From a virus: DNA of 46,776 nt. Location of the stretch: positions 1 through 46,776 of the IMG/VR virus record IMGVR_UViG_3300036944_001100. The stretch is one strand, 5' to 3'. A model generated the notes under the pieces. The model did not search any database, was not told the DNA's origin, and was given only the letters and a program-made list of their open reading frames with translations. This document shows, piece after piece, positions 8,294 to 16,434 of the stretch (position 1 is its first letter; each line of letters starts with the position of its first letter). Position numbers and translations under genes: made by a program.

Positions 8294-9083
8294 CTTTCAA
8301 CCTTTTAAACATGTCAATGTAATCTTGGATAGTAGAGCCTTCCAAGCCTGGTGCAGTGTTTAACTCAAGAGCATAAGCTTTTTCTTGCCTTTCATTGTAA
8401 ATAACATCAACAGCTCCAAAGTCTAAGCCTGTGATAGCTAGAGCCTTTACTGCTTGTTCCCTGCATCCATCAGGAACATCGATATCTTGTTTAGCAAAGA
8501 TAAAGCCATTAGCATGATTACGGATTTGATAATCTACTTCTTCATTGGGTACTTCTTTCTTTTTTAGCTTTTCTTGAACACAGAAAACGCCTACTTGCTT
8601 GTCTACATGGAATCGAAACTCTCGTTTCTTTGGTACATAAACAACTAGCATAGTCCCCTCAGGAATAGGCTCAAGGTCTTCGAGAGTGTCCACCTTAATG
8701 ATACCTTCACCAGAGTGACCCGCGAGTACTGTACGAGCAAAAATCTTCTTAGGACGCTCCTCTGCTAGCCACTGGCGTGCTAACTCTTTAGAGAAGGTAA
8801 AGTCTGGGATATTAGGCCCAGCTTCACCTGCTTCTTTTGCTAACTCAAAGAAAGTTTTCTTATTACTAGCACGGTTAACTAAATCAGGAGAATTAATTAC
8901 CTTTACTGTATTTAAGATATCAGGGTCCATTACAGTAGAACCCCAGTTAATAACTACTTTCTTTGCATTAGGTTTAAACTTAGAGTTTTCTAGCTTAATA
9001 ACCTTCCCATCAATACCTTGTGCAAGAGCAATAGCACTGTGTGAACCTTGACGATAAGGATAAACGAAGTTTTCAGTAGCCAT
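8286..9083 (-). CDS. ATP-grasp ligase (RimK-like)
   Basis: 265 residues. ATP-grasp hallmarks are visible: a lysine-containing strand 'KKIFARTVLAGHSGEGI' with the glycine-rich flexible loop, the adenine-site region 'TMLVVYVPKKREFRFHV', and the metal-binding end 'DFGAVDVIYN' with 'AYALELNTAPGLEGST' (ExN). These enzymes join a carboxylate to an amine through an acyl-phosphate. It lies in an overlapping array with two amidoligases and two glutamine amidotransferases, so it probably performs one peptide or amide bond step in their pathway. The substrate is unknown. Confidence 0.88.
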   Translation of the reverse strand: MATENFVYPYRQGSHSAIALAQGIDGKVIKLENSKFKPNAKKVVINWGSTVMDPDILNTVKVINSPDLVNRASNKKTFFELAKEAGEAGPNIPDFTFSKELARQWLAEERPKKIFARTVLAGHSGEGIIKVDTLEDLEPIPEGTMLVVYVPKKREFRFHVDKQVGVFCVQEKLKKKEVPNEEVDYQIRNHANGFIFAKQDIDVPDGCREQAVKALAITGLDFGAVDVIYNERQEKAYALELNTAPGLEGSTIQDYIDMFKRLKDV

Positions 9084-9904
9084 TATTTTTTCTCCCAGTT
9101 TGTTAGAAAGACCCAGTGTTGAATTGAACGAATACTCTCATACAGAGAAGCTTCAAAGTTAGGTTTAGCAATTTGCTTATTAGCATACTTACCTAACAAC
9201 TTAGTAACAACTTCTTCACCACCATTAGCTGACATTGCGGTAAGTAGTTCCATAGGAGTCTTGAAGTGTTTTAGAGTGTTATCTTTCAATGTTTGCAGTG
9301 TATCTGCCCACTCGATAACCTTTTCTCCTTGCAATGGAGTTCTCAAAGCTCGGAACTCTAGTGAACCAAACTTAGAGATGCTAACTAGGTTCATAGCTGC
9401 ATAACGTAAGTTTTCGTTATAGAAAATCCCGTTGTTTCCAACCAGATCTTGTTGATACAAACAATTAAGGATACCAGTGTTAATATAGTCTGCATCACAT
9501 AGTCGTAGACAAAACAAGTTACCTTCTCGTTCTTCTCCTGCATCTTCTGTTAGAAGATTTTCAATACAGTAGTAAGCTGCCATAACTGTGAACAATTCAC
9601 GAACTGTTAAATGTAAACAGTTAAGGTGGACATGAACACCAGCTCGCATTGAGTTGTTAACTTTACCCTCTAAAGCTTTATAAAGGATATTGACTTGTTC
9701 ATAAGCTTCCTCTTGATTAAGTGGTTCTATGAATACATACTCTTTAGCTTCTCCTCGTAAAGAGCCATCAAGATGAACAGACCAGCTACCATTGATAACA
9801 TCAGGAAGATCCTTCCCTTCAACTTCAACTTCAATCCCTAACTGACCTTTTTTACTCCGTTTAGCAAAAATTTCAGAGATAGTCTTATCGAGAAAGTTTG
9901 TCAT
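9083..9904 (-). CDS. Amidoligase (glutamine synthetase-like COOH-NH2 ligase)
   Basis: 273 residues with the conserved amidoligase motifs in order: 'GQLGIEVEVEG' near the N-terminus, 'WSVHLDGSLRG', 'AGVHVHLN' and 'GSLEFRALRTP'. The family shares the glutamine synthetase fold and forms amide bonds with ATP. The stop overlaps the ATP-grasp start (TAATG). The best fit is the amidoligase_2 group, distinct from the type 2 protein at 10492. Two ligases of different subtypes in one operon suggest successive additions to one product. Confidence 0.88.
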   Translation of the reverse strand: MTNFLDKTISEIFAKRSKKGQLGIEVEVEGKDLPDVINGSWSVHLDGSLRGEAKEYVFIEPLNQEEAYEQVNILYKALEGKVNNSMRAGVHVHLNCLHLTVRELFTVMAAYYCIENLLTEDAGEEREGNLFCLRLCDADYINTGILNCLYQQDLVGNNGIFYNENLRYAAMNLVSISKFGSLEFRALRTPLQGEKVIEWADTLQTLKDNTLKHFKTPMELLTAMSANGGEEVVTKLLGKYANKQIAKPNFEASLYESIRSIQHWVFLTNWEKK

Positions 9905-10499
9905 TACCTAGTTCCTTTACTAGTTCTTCTTCAAGAAAGTTAAACTGAGTAGATAAGCTGAACTTATCTTTTTTGTTTAGAGAGCCTACTGAGAAACCCC
10001 TATATAACAACTTATACTTGTTACTCAAAGCAAAGTTTTTACTTAGAGGGGTATCTGAGTTTGTTTCTTCAGATAGTTCTAACACGGTATTAAAGTCTAG
10101 GTATTTATCTCGTAAACAGTTAGAGACTGACTTTACATTGTTTTCTAGCCAATGATCAGGTAAGCCATTAGAAGAACCGTTTCTAACAAAGCATAGTTGA
10201 GAAGAACGTAAGCCTTGTTTAAAATCTCTACGAATAGGCATTCTACTTAGATAGAAAGCTGCTCCCGTATAGCGGTCTGTAACATAACCTAACTTACCAA
10301 CGGAGAAAGATAGGTCTGAGATACTAAGTGATTTTTCTTCACCTTCTTCATCTATTGATAGGATTGTAGCTTTAGATAGATCATTGTTTTTTCGATTAAC
10401 AATGTCAGTGATCTTATACAATCCAGAGCCTACTTGATTACCTCTCATAAAGCTAGCGGTTATCTTTGAACGGGCATAGTCTGCATCGTTATTAAACAT
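9885..10499 (-). CDS. Unknown protein between the two amidoligases
   Basis: 204 residues, no motif recognised. The middle part ('GKLGYVTDRYTGAAFYLSRM', 'RRDFKQGLRSSQLCFV') looks like a compact mixed fold. It overlaps the amidoligase at 9083 by 20 bases and the one at 10492 by 8 bases, so it is locked into the cluster. A partner subunit, substrate or regulator of the ligases is plausible but not shown. Confidence 0.7.
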   Translation of the reverse strand: MFNNDADYARSKITASFMRGNQVGSGLYKITDIVNRKNNDLSKATILSIDEEGEEKSLSISDLSFSVGKLGYVTDRYTGAAFYLSRMPIRRDFKQGLRSSQLCFVRNGSSNGLPDHWLENNVKSVSNCLRDKYLDFNTVLELSEETNSDTPLSKNFALSNKYKLLYRGFSVGSLNKKDKFSLSTQFNFLEEELVKELGNDKLSR

Positions 10500-11334
10500 A
10501 TTGTGCCTTTAACTCATTGTAGATTGCTTCACCTAAGTAGGCCCAGTTACTGTCAATAATCTCCTTTGAAGGAATGTTGAGTGCTCCTTTAAAGAAAGAT
10601 TTATTCTTTACACTGTTGCGTAGTTTATCATCCATGGTACTCTTAATAGCTCGAATAGTAGTATCATAGACAAAACCGATTAGCTCGTCAGACTTTAACC
10701 ATTGATTAGAGCCTGATCGATATTCCATACCATAAGGTTTAGGACGGAAAGCTCCAGCACCTCCATAGATAGAACGACGAAGAGCGTCTCGGTCCCAAGC
10801 AAGAGAAGCTGCACCAAGATAATAGTCCATCTCTGCAGCTAGAGCAGCACAAGCAGCAATGTGCTTTGGATCACGATGAGGGAAACCTGTACCCCAACCG
10901 ATATGGACATGTCCTCCTGCGCTACGTAGGTTAGGGTTAGGTAGATTTGGTCGTGGATTCTTATCAAGTGTATAGGCACTGTAGTCTGGATCACAACCTA
11001 GCTCTAAGGCTTCTTCTGGTTGGGCTTTCATAACCTCATCAGAGAAAGAAGCAATAGAAGAAATAGACAGACTGTAACCTTCTGGCAACATTTCTTTTAG
11101 TTGTGATAAAACATCATTAACACGATATACAAATTCTTCTTTTGTAGCGGCAGGATCGATACCAAATTCGAGAGCCATACCGTCAACCTGAACCATGCCA
11201 TTACGTACTTTTAGAGGTTCTGTTTTTGTGCCTGGAATCATACCATGAGCACTAACAAACTCTCCTTTAGCATTTTTAACAAAGACTTCAGGGTCACAGC
11301 CAAGAAGAAACTCATAACCATTGATGGTAGCCAT
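10492..11334 (-). CDS. phiEco32-like amidoligase, type 2 (COOH-NH2 ligase)
   Basis: 280 residues. Motifs of the phiEco32-like COOH-NH2 ligase type 2 family are clear: 'LLGCDPEVFV' near residue 10, 'VQVDGMALEFGIDPA', 'SAGGHVHIGWG' and 'GMEYRSGSNQWL'. These correspond to metal- and ATP-binding residues of the glutamine synthetase-like fold. Reaction: ATP-dependent amide formation; substrate unknown. It starts 16 bases after the class II amidotransferase with TAGGAGTT upstream. Confidence 0.9.
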   Translation of the reverse strand: MATINGYEFLLGCDPEVFVKNAKGEFVSAHGMIPGTKTEPLKVRNGMVQVDGMALEFGIDPAATKEEFVYRVNDVLSQLKEMLPEGYSLSISSIASFSDEVMKAQPEEALELGCDPDYSAYTLDKNPRPNLPNPNLRSAGGHVHIGWGTGFPHRDPKHIAACAALAAEMDYYLGAASLAWDRDALRRSIYGGAGAFRPKPYGMEYRSGSNQWLKSDELIGFVYDTTIRAIKSTMDDKLRNSVKNKSFFKGALNIPSKEIIDSNWAYLGEAIYNELKAQYV

Positions 11335-11350
11335 TTTTAACTCCTATGGA

Positions 11351-12415
11351 TTAGTTAGAGTATTTGAATTCGTTAGCACAAGACTTGCAAACTGGTGTAT
11401 CGGGTTGTAACCATTTTACAAATCCTTGTGTGTAGTCTTCGTAGTCAAGATCGATTGAACAGTGTGAGCAACCAAACTTAGCCAAGTTGTTAAACTCTTT
11501 CTTTTCAAGGTCTTTGATATCGAGCCAACCGGAGTCGGTACGAAAGGTTTCAGTAGTCTTAACCTCCTTTAGATAAGTAGGTAGTTTATGGTTACGTAGC
11601 TTATCTGCACTACGATTAGACTTGTAATAGTCATTACCATAGTTAGTTACAGCTGGTGGTTTGTAAGTATAGGGCTCAACATTAGTCCAATGAGCACTAA
11701 CTACTTTATTTTCTTCTAGTGCAATTTCAAGGTGTTGATCTACAGGAAACTCCTTAATATTCTTAATGTACTCAGGTAGTTTACCTTTAGTCAAGGCTAG
11801 TCTAAGAATCCAATCTTCACTAGCATAAGCAAAGACAGTATTAGCATCATTATGAGTATAAAATAACGGCCTTTCTTTATTTCGATAAAGGTTGAAAGTT
11901 TTAACAGAAGAATCCCACCAGGTTAAGGCTGCTGCTCCTGTTACAGTATCCATGATTTTCTTGATAGTCCAGCCTTTAGACAGAGCATAGATTACTTTTT
12001 CAGAGTCAGTATTACCAATGATCTCCTCTCCTTTAGGCAAAGAGAGCAACCCTACGTGAATAGTTCCATTATGACAACCAGTGATATCACCATGATGGAA
12101 AGGGTGAGCATTAGTTGAGTTGACTACACCAATAGTAGCTGATCGATTATGACCCATTAGAAAGTCAAAACGTTCATCAGTCTTTGAATGGAGTACACCC
12201 TTGTCATTAAACAACTCTGGAAACTTACGAGAGAGGTTATAAGGATGACCTTCAACTTTTGCAATAATAACTGAAGCTCTGTTTTTTGTTGTCTTACGTA
12301 GAGCTACGCCAGTAGAATCTTCTCCTCTTGTTACATCAAAGTGTAGCATCCAACGAAAAGTGTCTAAGTGTAGAGGATTCAGATTAGCCCCAACAATTCC
12401 TACTAGACCACACAT
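11351..12415 (-). CDS. Class II glutamine amidotransferase with C-terminal zinc ribbon
   Basis: 354 residues. It begins 'MCGLVGIVG', so Met removal exposes the catalytic N-terminal Cys of Ntn-type glutaminases. The glutamine-binding region is conserved: 'GHNRSATIG', 'NAHPFHHGDI', 'CHNGTI', 'GNTDSE'. The C-terminus carries two CxxC pairs ('FGCSHCSIDL' and 'PVCKSCANEF'), a likely zinc ribbon not usual in this family. It would release ammonia from glutamine or use gamma-glutamyl transfer. Start and the preceding stop coincide at 12415. Confidence 0.88.
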   Translation of the reverse strand: MCGLVGIVGANLNPLHLDTFRWMLHFDVTRGEDSTGVALRKTTKNRASVIIAKVEGHPYNLSRKFPELFNDKGVLHSKTDERFDFLMGHNRSATIGVVNSTNAHPFHHGDITGCHNGTIHVGLLSLPKGEEIIGNTDSEKVIYALSKGWTIKKIMDTVTGAAALTWWDSSVKTFNLYRNKERPLFYTHNDANTVFAYASEDWILRLALTKGKLPEYIKNIKEFPVDQHLEIALEENKVVSAHWTNVEPYTYKPPAVTNYGNDYYKSNRSADKLRNHKLPTYLKEVKTTETFRTDSGWLDIKDLEKKEFNNLAKFGCSHCSIDLDYEDYTQGFVKWLQPDTPVCKSCANEFKYSN

Positions 12416-13008
12416 TATAGGATTCCTTCAAGTTTATGTTTCAACAACTCAGTAAAGAACTCAACACCTTCTTCAGGGCAGTTAGCAAACTCAGGATGGT
12501 ACTGAACACCGACAAACCCTTTCTTTAAGGCTACTACTCCTTCTGTTACACTGTCTCCTCCTGTGTAAACTTCTTCTGCATAGTGAGTCTCTTCAACAGG
12601 AACACTCTGATGATGAGTAGAATTAACAGATAGGTCTTCCCATCCAGGAATTTTCTTACCACCTCTGGTTAACATACGATGAATAGTCCCAGCATGGTTG
12701 TCGATATGCTGTATTAGAGTTCCTCCATTAGCTACATGAAGCAACTGTAAACCTCTGCAAATTCCTAGCATTGGAATCTGTTTTAGCTTAGAGGCAATTA
12801 CTGTACAAAAGTCTTGATAGTCATTATCTTGACTTGCAAAAGTACCTACTTTAGGTTGCTGGTTATAGAGGTAAGGAGTTACATCACTACCTCCACCAAA
12901 AACCATAAAATCAGGTATCTTACCATCAGCTGCTTCACTGTAGCCTAGTTTTTTAAGCAACTTAGAGATACTGTAATCTGAGCGGCTCATCATGAAGGTA
13001 TAAGTCAT
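12415..13008 (-). CDS. Class I glutamine amidotransferase (gamma-glutamyl hydrolase-like, C26)
   Basis: 197 residues. The class I triad is visible: nucleophile in 'MLGICRGLQLLHVANGG', and His-Glu in 'GVQYHPEFANCPEEG'. The N-terminal 'FGGGSDVTPYLY' and 'LIQHI' resemble PuuD-type gamma-glutamyl-GABA hydrolases, which split gamma-glutamyl amides. So it may either supply ammonia or cleave a gamma-glutamyl intermediate made by the neighbouring ligases. It overlaps the next gene by one base. Confidence 0.87.
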   Translation of the reverse strand: MTYTFMMSRSDYSISKLLKKLGYSEAADGKIPDFMVFGGGSDVTPYLYNQQPKVGTFASQDNDYQDFCTVIASKLKQIPMLGICRGLQLLHVANGGTLIQHIDNHAGTIHRMLTRGGKKIPGWEDLSVNSTHHQSVPVEETHYAEEVYTGGDSVTEGVVALKKGFVGVQYHPEFANCPEEGVEFFTELLKHKLEGIL

Positions 13009-13010
13009 TA

Positions 13011-14012
13011 TTAGGCTCCTAGGTTTAGTTTTTTAGAAAAGAGTTCAATACCTGTTAAGTTGATAGGTACTCCTTCTCCATTGGTACCATTACTAGAGTT
13101 TGAGTAAACATAACTTTTTAGTTCAGTGATAGCTGATTCCCAGATAGACTGGTAAGGTACTTCTAGCATAGCTTCAGTTAAGTTAAATAGCATAGAAGGA
13201 TTACCCTTAGTTAGAGATTTTAAAGCTTCTGAAATCTCTAAAGAATTTTGAATTAGATTAGTGCTTATTGTTTCTTTTGTAAGAATACCATTGCTGTTAT
13301 TAGGCCAACGTCCTTCTCTAAAAGTACCTTGATATTTAGCTTCAATTGGTTTTGTAGGATCATCTTTACAGATATCTTTTAGAATTTTTTCATGATTTAC
13401 ATAAGCTAATGGTAGATGAGAACTATTAGCACAGTAAAAATTACCAGCAATACTTTGTAGCTTTGAAGCCCCCCTTGTTGCTTTGATTACTTTTTTATCA
13501 GTAGTCAAACATAGTTCTGTAGCCAAAATAACAAGTAACATTGGATGAATATCAAAATCAGAAGCCAAGATGTCATAAACAGCATGCATCCAGACTTTAA
13601 ATTCACTTGTGCTTAGACGACACAATTGAGCAGCACCTAGCCACTTAGCTGCAGAGACGTCAATCTGTTTTACAAAACCATATTTCAAACTTAGTACTGG
13701 ATCTTTGCAAAGAAAGACATCTGAGAAGAAACTTTTATTGATTAACCAGTCATAGAACTTTATTGCGCCCTCGTTATTCACTAGAGTGTTATCTGCCATG
13801 GTAATAACAGCTAAAGCCTTTTCACGGTTAATAGATGTATTTACAGCGGCATGACAAGCACCATGTACTAACTTAGACTTAACGTAGCCTTGTTCAGGAT
13901 CTGTATCATGTACAATATACCCTGTCATGCAGCTTGCTGAACCACGTGAGTTCTGAAAAGCACATTCAAAACCACCAGCTGCATGTTTTACGAGTAGTGT
14001 TTGGATATCCAT
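13011..14012 (-). CDS. Unknown first gene of the amidoligase cluster
   Basis: 333 residues, no domain recognised. Several Cys and His residues are scattered in the first 60 residues ('GGFECAFQNSRGSASCMTG', 'LVHGACHAAVN'), which could bind metal. There is no membrane segment. AAGAGG lies before the ATG, and a terminator (14043-14061) upstream isolates the cluster from the nrd genes. The next gene starts 2 bases after its stop, so it is part of the same operon. Confidence 0.7.
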   Translation of the reverse strand: MDIQTLLVKHAAGGFECAFQNSRGSASCMTGYIVHDTDPEQGYVKSKLVHGACHAAVNTSINREKALAVITMADNTLVNNEGAIKFYDWLINKSFFSDVFLCKDPVLSLKYGFVKQIDVSAAKWLGAAQLCRLSTSEFKVWMHAVYDILASDFDIHPMLLVILATELCLTTDKKVIKATRGASKLQSIAGNFYCANSSHLPLAYVNHEKILKDICKDDPTKPIEAKYQGTFREGRWPNNSNGILTKETISTNLIQNSLEISEALKSLTKGNPSMLFNLTEAMLEVPYQSIWESAITELKSYVYSNSSNGTNGEGVPINLTGIELFSKKLNLGA

Positions 14013-14042
14013 TTTTTACCTCTTAGCTTGTTTAAGTAAAAA

Positions 14043-14061
14043 GCCCAGCTTTTGACTGGGC
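14043..14061 (-). terminator. Leftward intrinsic terminator upstream of amidoligase cluster
   Basis: Perfect 6-pair stem GCCCAG / CTGGGC with a 7-base loop, followed on the minus strand by CTTTTTACTT. It sits between the glutaredoxin stop and the start of the 13011-14012 gene, so it would end leftward transcripts coming from the nrd genes. Confidence 0.75.
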
Positions 14062-14067
14062 AGTTAT

Positions 14068-14298
14068 TTAGTTAGAGTAGACGTGTTTTTGAAACTCAGT
14101 GTGTCCACCGATATAGTGGCTCATTGAGATCTGATCTTTGAATACAAGAGGGATTGTTTTTAATCCATTATCTTTCATAAAGTCTAACATTGTTTCTATA
14201 GGAACGATTGTATACTCTAAACCTGCTTTGTTAGCAAGGTTCTTTGCCATTTCACAGTATACACACCGTGGTTCATTTCGAGTTACGATATAGTACAT
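14068..14298 (-). CDS. Glutaredoxin-like protein
   Basis: 76 residues, the usual size for NrdH-type redoxins. The dithiol active site 'CVYC' is at residues 12-15, the cis-proline motif is 'LKTIPLVF', and the C-terminal 'YIGGHTEFQKH' supplies the GG turn. It most likely reduces the phage ribonucleotide reductase encoded just upstream. AAGGAG precedes the ATG. An HNH gene separates it from nrdA. Confidence 0.88.
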   Translation of the reverse strand: MYYIVTRNEPRCVYCEMAKNLANKAGLEYTIVPIETMLDFMKDNGLKTIPLVFKDQISMSHYIGGHTEFQKHVYSN

Positions 14299-14770
14299 TA
14301 AACTCTCCTTGAAGATCCTTAGCAGCTTTGTTGTATGCTTCAGAAGCTAACTCTGCGCTAGAGTATACTCCTAAGTGTTTTTGTTTACCATTTAGCATTA
14401 TTTGAGCATAGTAACCACCATAAGTATTAGAGTATCTTACTCCTTTGAAACCTGTTTTATTTCTACTAGTTGCTAGACTATTAAACAAGTTTTGAGAAGG
14501 AGTAGCCAGTCTTAGATTCTCAATAGTATTGTTACTTTTGTCTCCATCTTTATGGTCTACAATAAAATTTTCAGAGATAACCCCAAAGTGCATTTCGTAC
14601 ACTATCCTATGAACTTTGTAACTCTTCTTGTTCACTTGAACATGTATATAACCTGAGTTATGTTTATGCCCTGCTTGTTTATCCTTTTTAGCTCTATTAT
14701 TTAGGGTTATTCTCCAAAAAAGATTACCCTCTTTATAATAGAAATACTCCTCCCAATTTAAGCTTCGCAT
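14273..14770 (-). CDS. HNH homing endonuclease with AP2 domain (copy 2)
   Basis: About 165 residues from ATG 14770 ('MRSLNWEEYFYYKEGNLFW'). HNH core: 'YKVHRIVYEMHFG', 'FIVDHKDGDKSNNTIENLR', 'SQNLFNS'. AP2 domain: 'KTGFKGVRYSNTYGGYYAQI', 'KHLGVYSSAELASEAY'. The start overlaps the last codons of nrdA and the stop overlaps the glutaredoxin start. It has therefore inserted exactly between two genes of one pathway without breaking either, as is common for free-standing homing endonucleases near phage nrd genes. Confidence 0.9.
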   Translation of the reverse strand: MRSLNWEEYFYYKEGNLFWRITLNNRAKKDKQAGHKHNSGYIHVQVNKKSYKVHRIVYEMHFGVISENFIVDHKDGDKSNNTIENLRLATPSQNLFNSLATSRNKTGFKGVRYSNTYGGYYAQIMLNGKQKHLGVYSSAELASEAYNKAAKDLQGEFNVLYRNSK

Positions 14771-16434
14771 GCTGAACATGTGAGTAAGTTACGAACCAAC
14801 TCTTGAGCAGGATTAGTTGACCGTTGGTAGTACATAGTCTTAATTCCAATACGCCAAGCAGTTACTAGAAGCTCATGAACATCACCAGCAGGGGTACTTG
14901 GGTGAACTGTAATATTCAAAGACTGAGATTGATCAATAAATGCTTGACGATCTGCAGCTTGAACTATAATTTCTAACTGAGAAATCTCACCAAAGGTTTT
15001 AAATACTTCTTTCTCATGCTTTGATAAGAACTCAAGATGCTGTACAGAACCTCCACGAATTAAAATCGAGCGCCAGACTTCTTCAGTAGACTGATTGTGT
15101 CCTTGCAAGACTTTTTCGAGGTAAGGGTTTTTGTAAGTGTATTTTCCTTTAGCAAGATCTTTAGTAAAATAGTTACTAGCCAAAGGCTCAATGCTAGGGC
15201 TAACAGCCCCCAGAATAAAGCTAGAACTAGTGGTAGGAGCAATTGCCATAAGAGTAACATTACGACGACCATAACCTTTCAGTAACTCAGGTTCACCGAA
15301 TAGTCGTGCCATTGCTTGCGAAGCTTCTAAACTCTTTTCTTGAATGAACTTATGAATAGACTCATTAAGTTCTCTTGCTTCTCTTGATTCAAAAGGAAGC
15401 ATTTTAGACTGTAGAAGGCTATGATATCCTAGTGTACCGATGCCAAGAGCACGTTGCTTAATAGCAAAATTACGAGCCGCTTCCATAAACTTAATACCTG
15501 CAGTTTTTTCGATGTACTCTTCCATAACGGTATCAAGGAAGAAAGCAAGTACTTCTACTGCATCTGTATCTTTCCAGTCGTCCCAACGAGCCATGTTCAT
15601 TGAAGATAAATCACAAACGAAAGACTCATCTTCTGTACTAGATAGAGCAATCTCTGAACAAAGATTACTTGAATAAATACGACGCCCTAGATCTTTATAG
15701 ACATCTGGGGCTGAGTTATTTACAGTATCTGTCCAGAAGATATAAGGATAACCTGATTCATAGCGCTTACGGATAATAGACATCCATACTCTACGTTTAT
15801 CCTCATTACCAGCCAACATGTCTTCCATCCAAGCATCTGTGATACAAACGCCTACGCTAACGTCTTGAATTGGAGAACCTTCTTCTCGCATTGATAACCA
15901 TTCTAGGATATCTAGATGCTCAACATCGTTGTATACTGCTACAGCACCTCGACGAGTAGTTCCTTGACTAATAACACTCGTGTTGGTTTGAAACATCTCT
16001 ACAAAATGAGTCGGACCATCAGCGGTACCACCAGACTTAATAGGAGTGCCACGAGGACGAATGTGGCCAAGATAAGCACTGGTTCCCGCTCCATGTTTTG
16101 TTTGCATCCCTACTTCTGCTGCTTTTTGAAGAATACCACCGATGTCGTCTGGTACATAAACATTGTTACAACTAATTGGTAAACCTTCACGACCAAAGTT
16201 AGACCATACAGGACTCGCTAGACTGTAGTAACCTTTAGACATGTAGTCGTAAAACTTATCTTCTTTCTCTTGAGCTAAATCAGAATTACTTCCCATTTTC
16301 ATTAGAATAGCAGCAAAGCGATTAGAAATATCTGCTACACGTCCTTGAACAGTTTCTCCATCACGAAGATAACTACCTCCTTTAGACATAAAGTCTTCTG
16401 TGTCTTTAGTTACCCAGTACCAAGGTTGACTCAT
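14758..16434 (-). CDS. nrdA: Ribonucleotide reductase class I, large subunit (no ATP-cone)
   Basis: 558 residues, well short of the roughly 750 of E. coli NrdA. It starts directly in the helical N-domain without an ATP-cone. Key residues remain: 'LPISCNN' (first redox Cys), 'SNLCSEIALSS' (radical Cys between Asn and Glu), 'SFVCDLSSMN' (second redox Cys), 'TMYYQRST' (double Tyr of the radical path) and a C-terminal 'CSACEA' swinging pair. It makes deoxynucleotides with NrdB. Without the cone, on/off control by dATP would be lost, though effector binding at the specificity site may persist. It starts within the nrdB stop (ATGA). Confidence 0.95.
   Translation of the reverse strand: MSQPWYWVTKDTEDFMSKGGSYLRDGETVQGRVADISNRFAAILMKMGSNSDLAQEKEDKFYDYMSKGYYSLASPVWSNFGREGLPISCNNVYVPDDIGGILQKAAEVGMQTKHGAGTSAYLGHIRPRGTPIKSGGTADGPTHFVEMFQTNTSVISQGTTRRGAVAVYNDVEHLDILEWLSMREEGSPIQDVSVGVCITDAWMEDMLAGNEDKRRVWMSIIRKRYESGYPYIFWTDTVNNSAPDVYKDLGRRIYSSNLCSEIALSSTEDESFVCDLSSMNMARWDDWKDTDAVEVLAFFLDTVMEEYIEKTAGIKFMEAARNFAIKQRALGIGTLGYHSLLQSKMLPFESREARELNESIHKFIQEKSLEASQAMARLFGEPELLKGYGRRNVTLMAIAPTTSSSFILGAVSPSIEPLASNYFTKDLAKGKYTYKNPYLEKVLQGHNQSTEEVWRSILIRGGSVQHLEFLSKHEKEVFKTFGEISQLEIIVQAADRQAFIDQSQSLNITVHPSTPAGDVHELLVTAWRIGIKTMYYQRSTNPAQELVRNLLTCSACEA

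Noticed and set aside
14017-14036. ACCTCTTAGC at the plus strand before the gene ending at 13011, resembling the phage promoter start
   Set aside because: It continues TTGTTTAAG, lacking TATAAAG, and is explained as the complement of the Shine-Dalgarno AAGAGG of the leftward gene.
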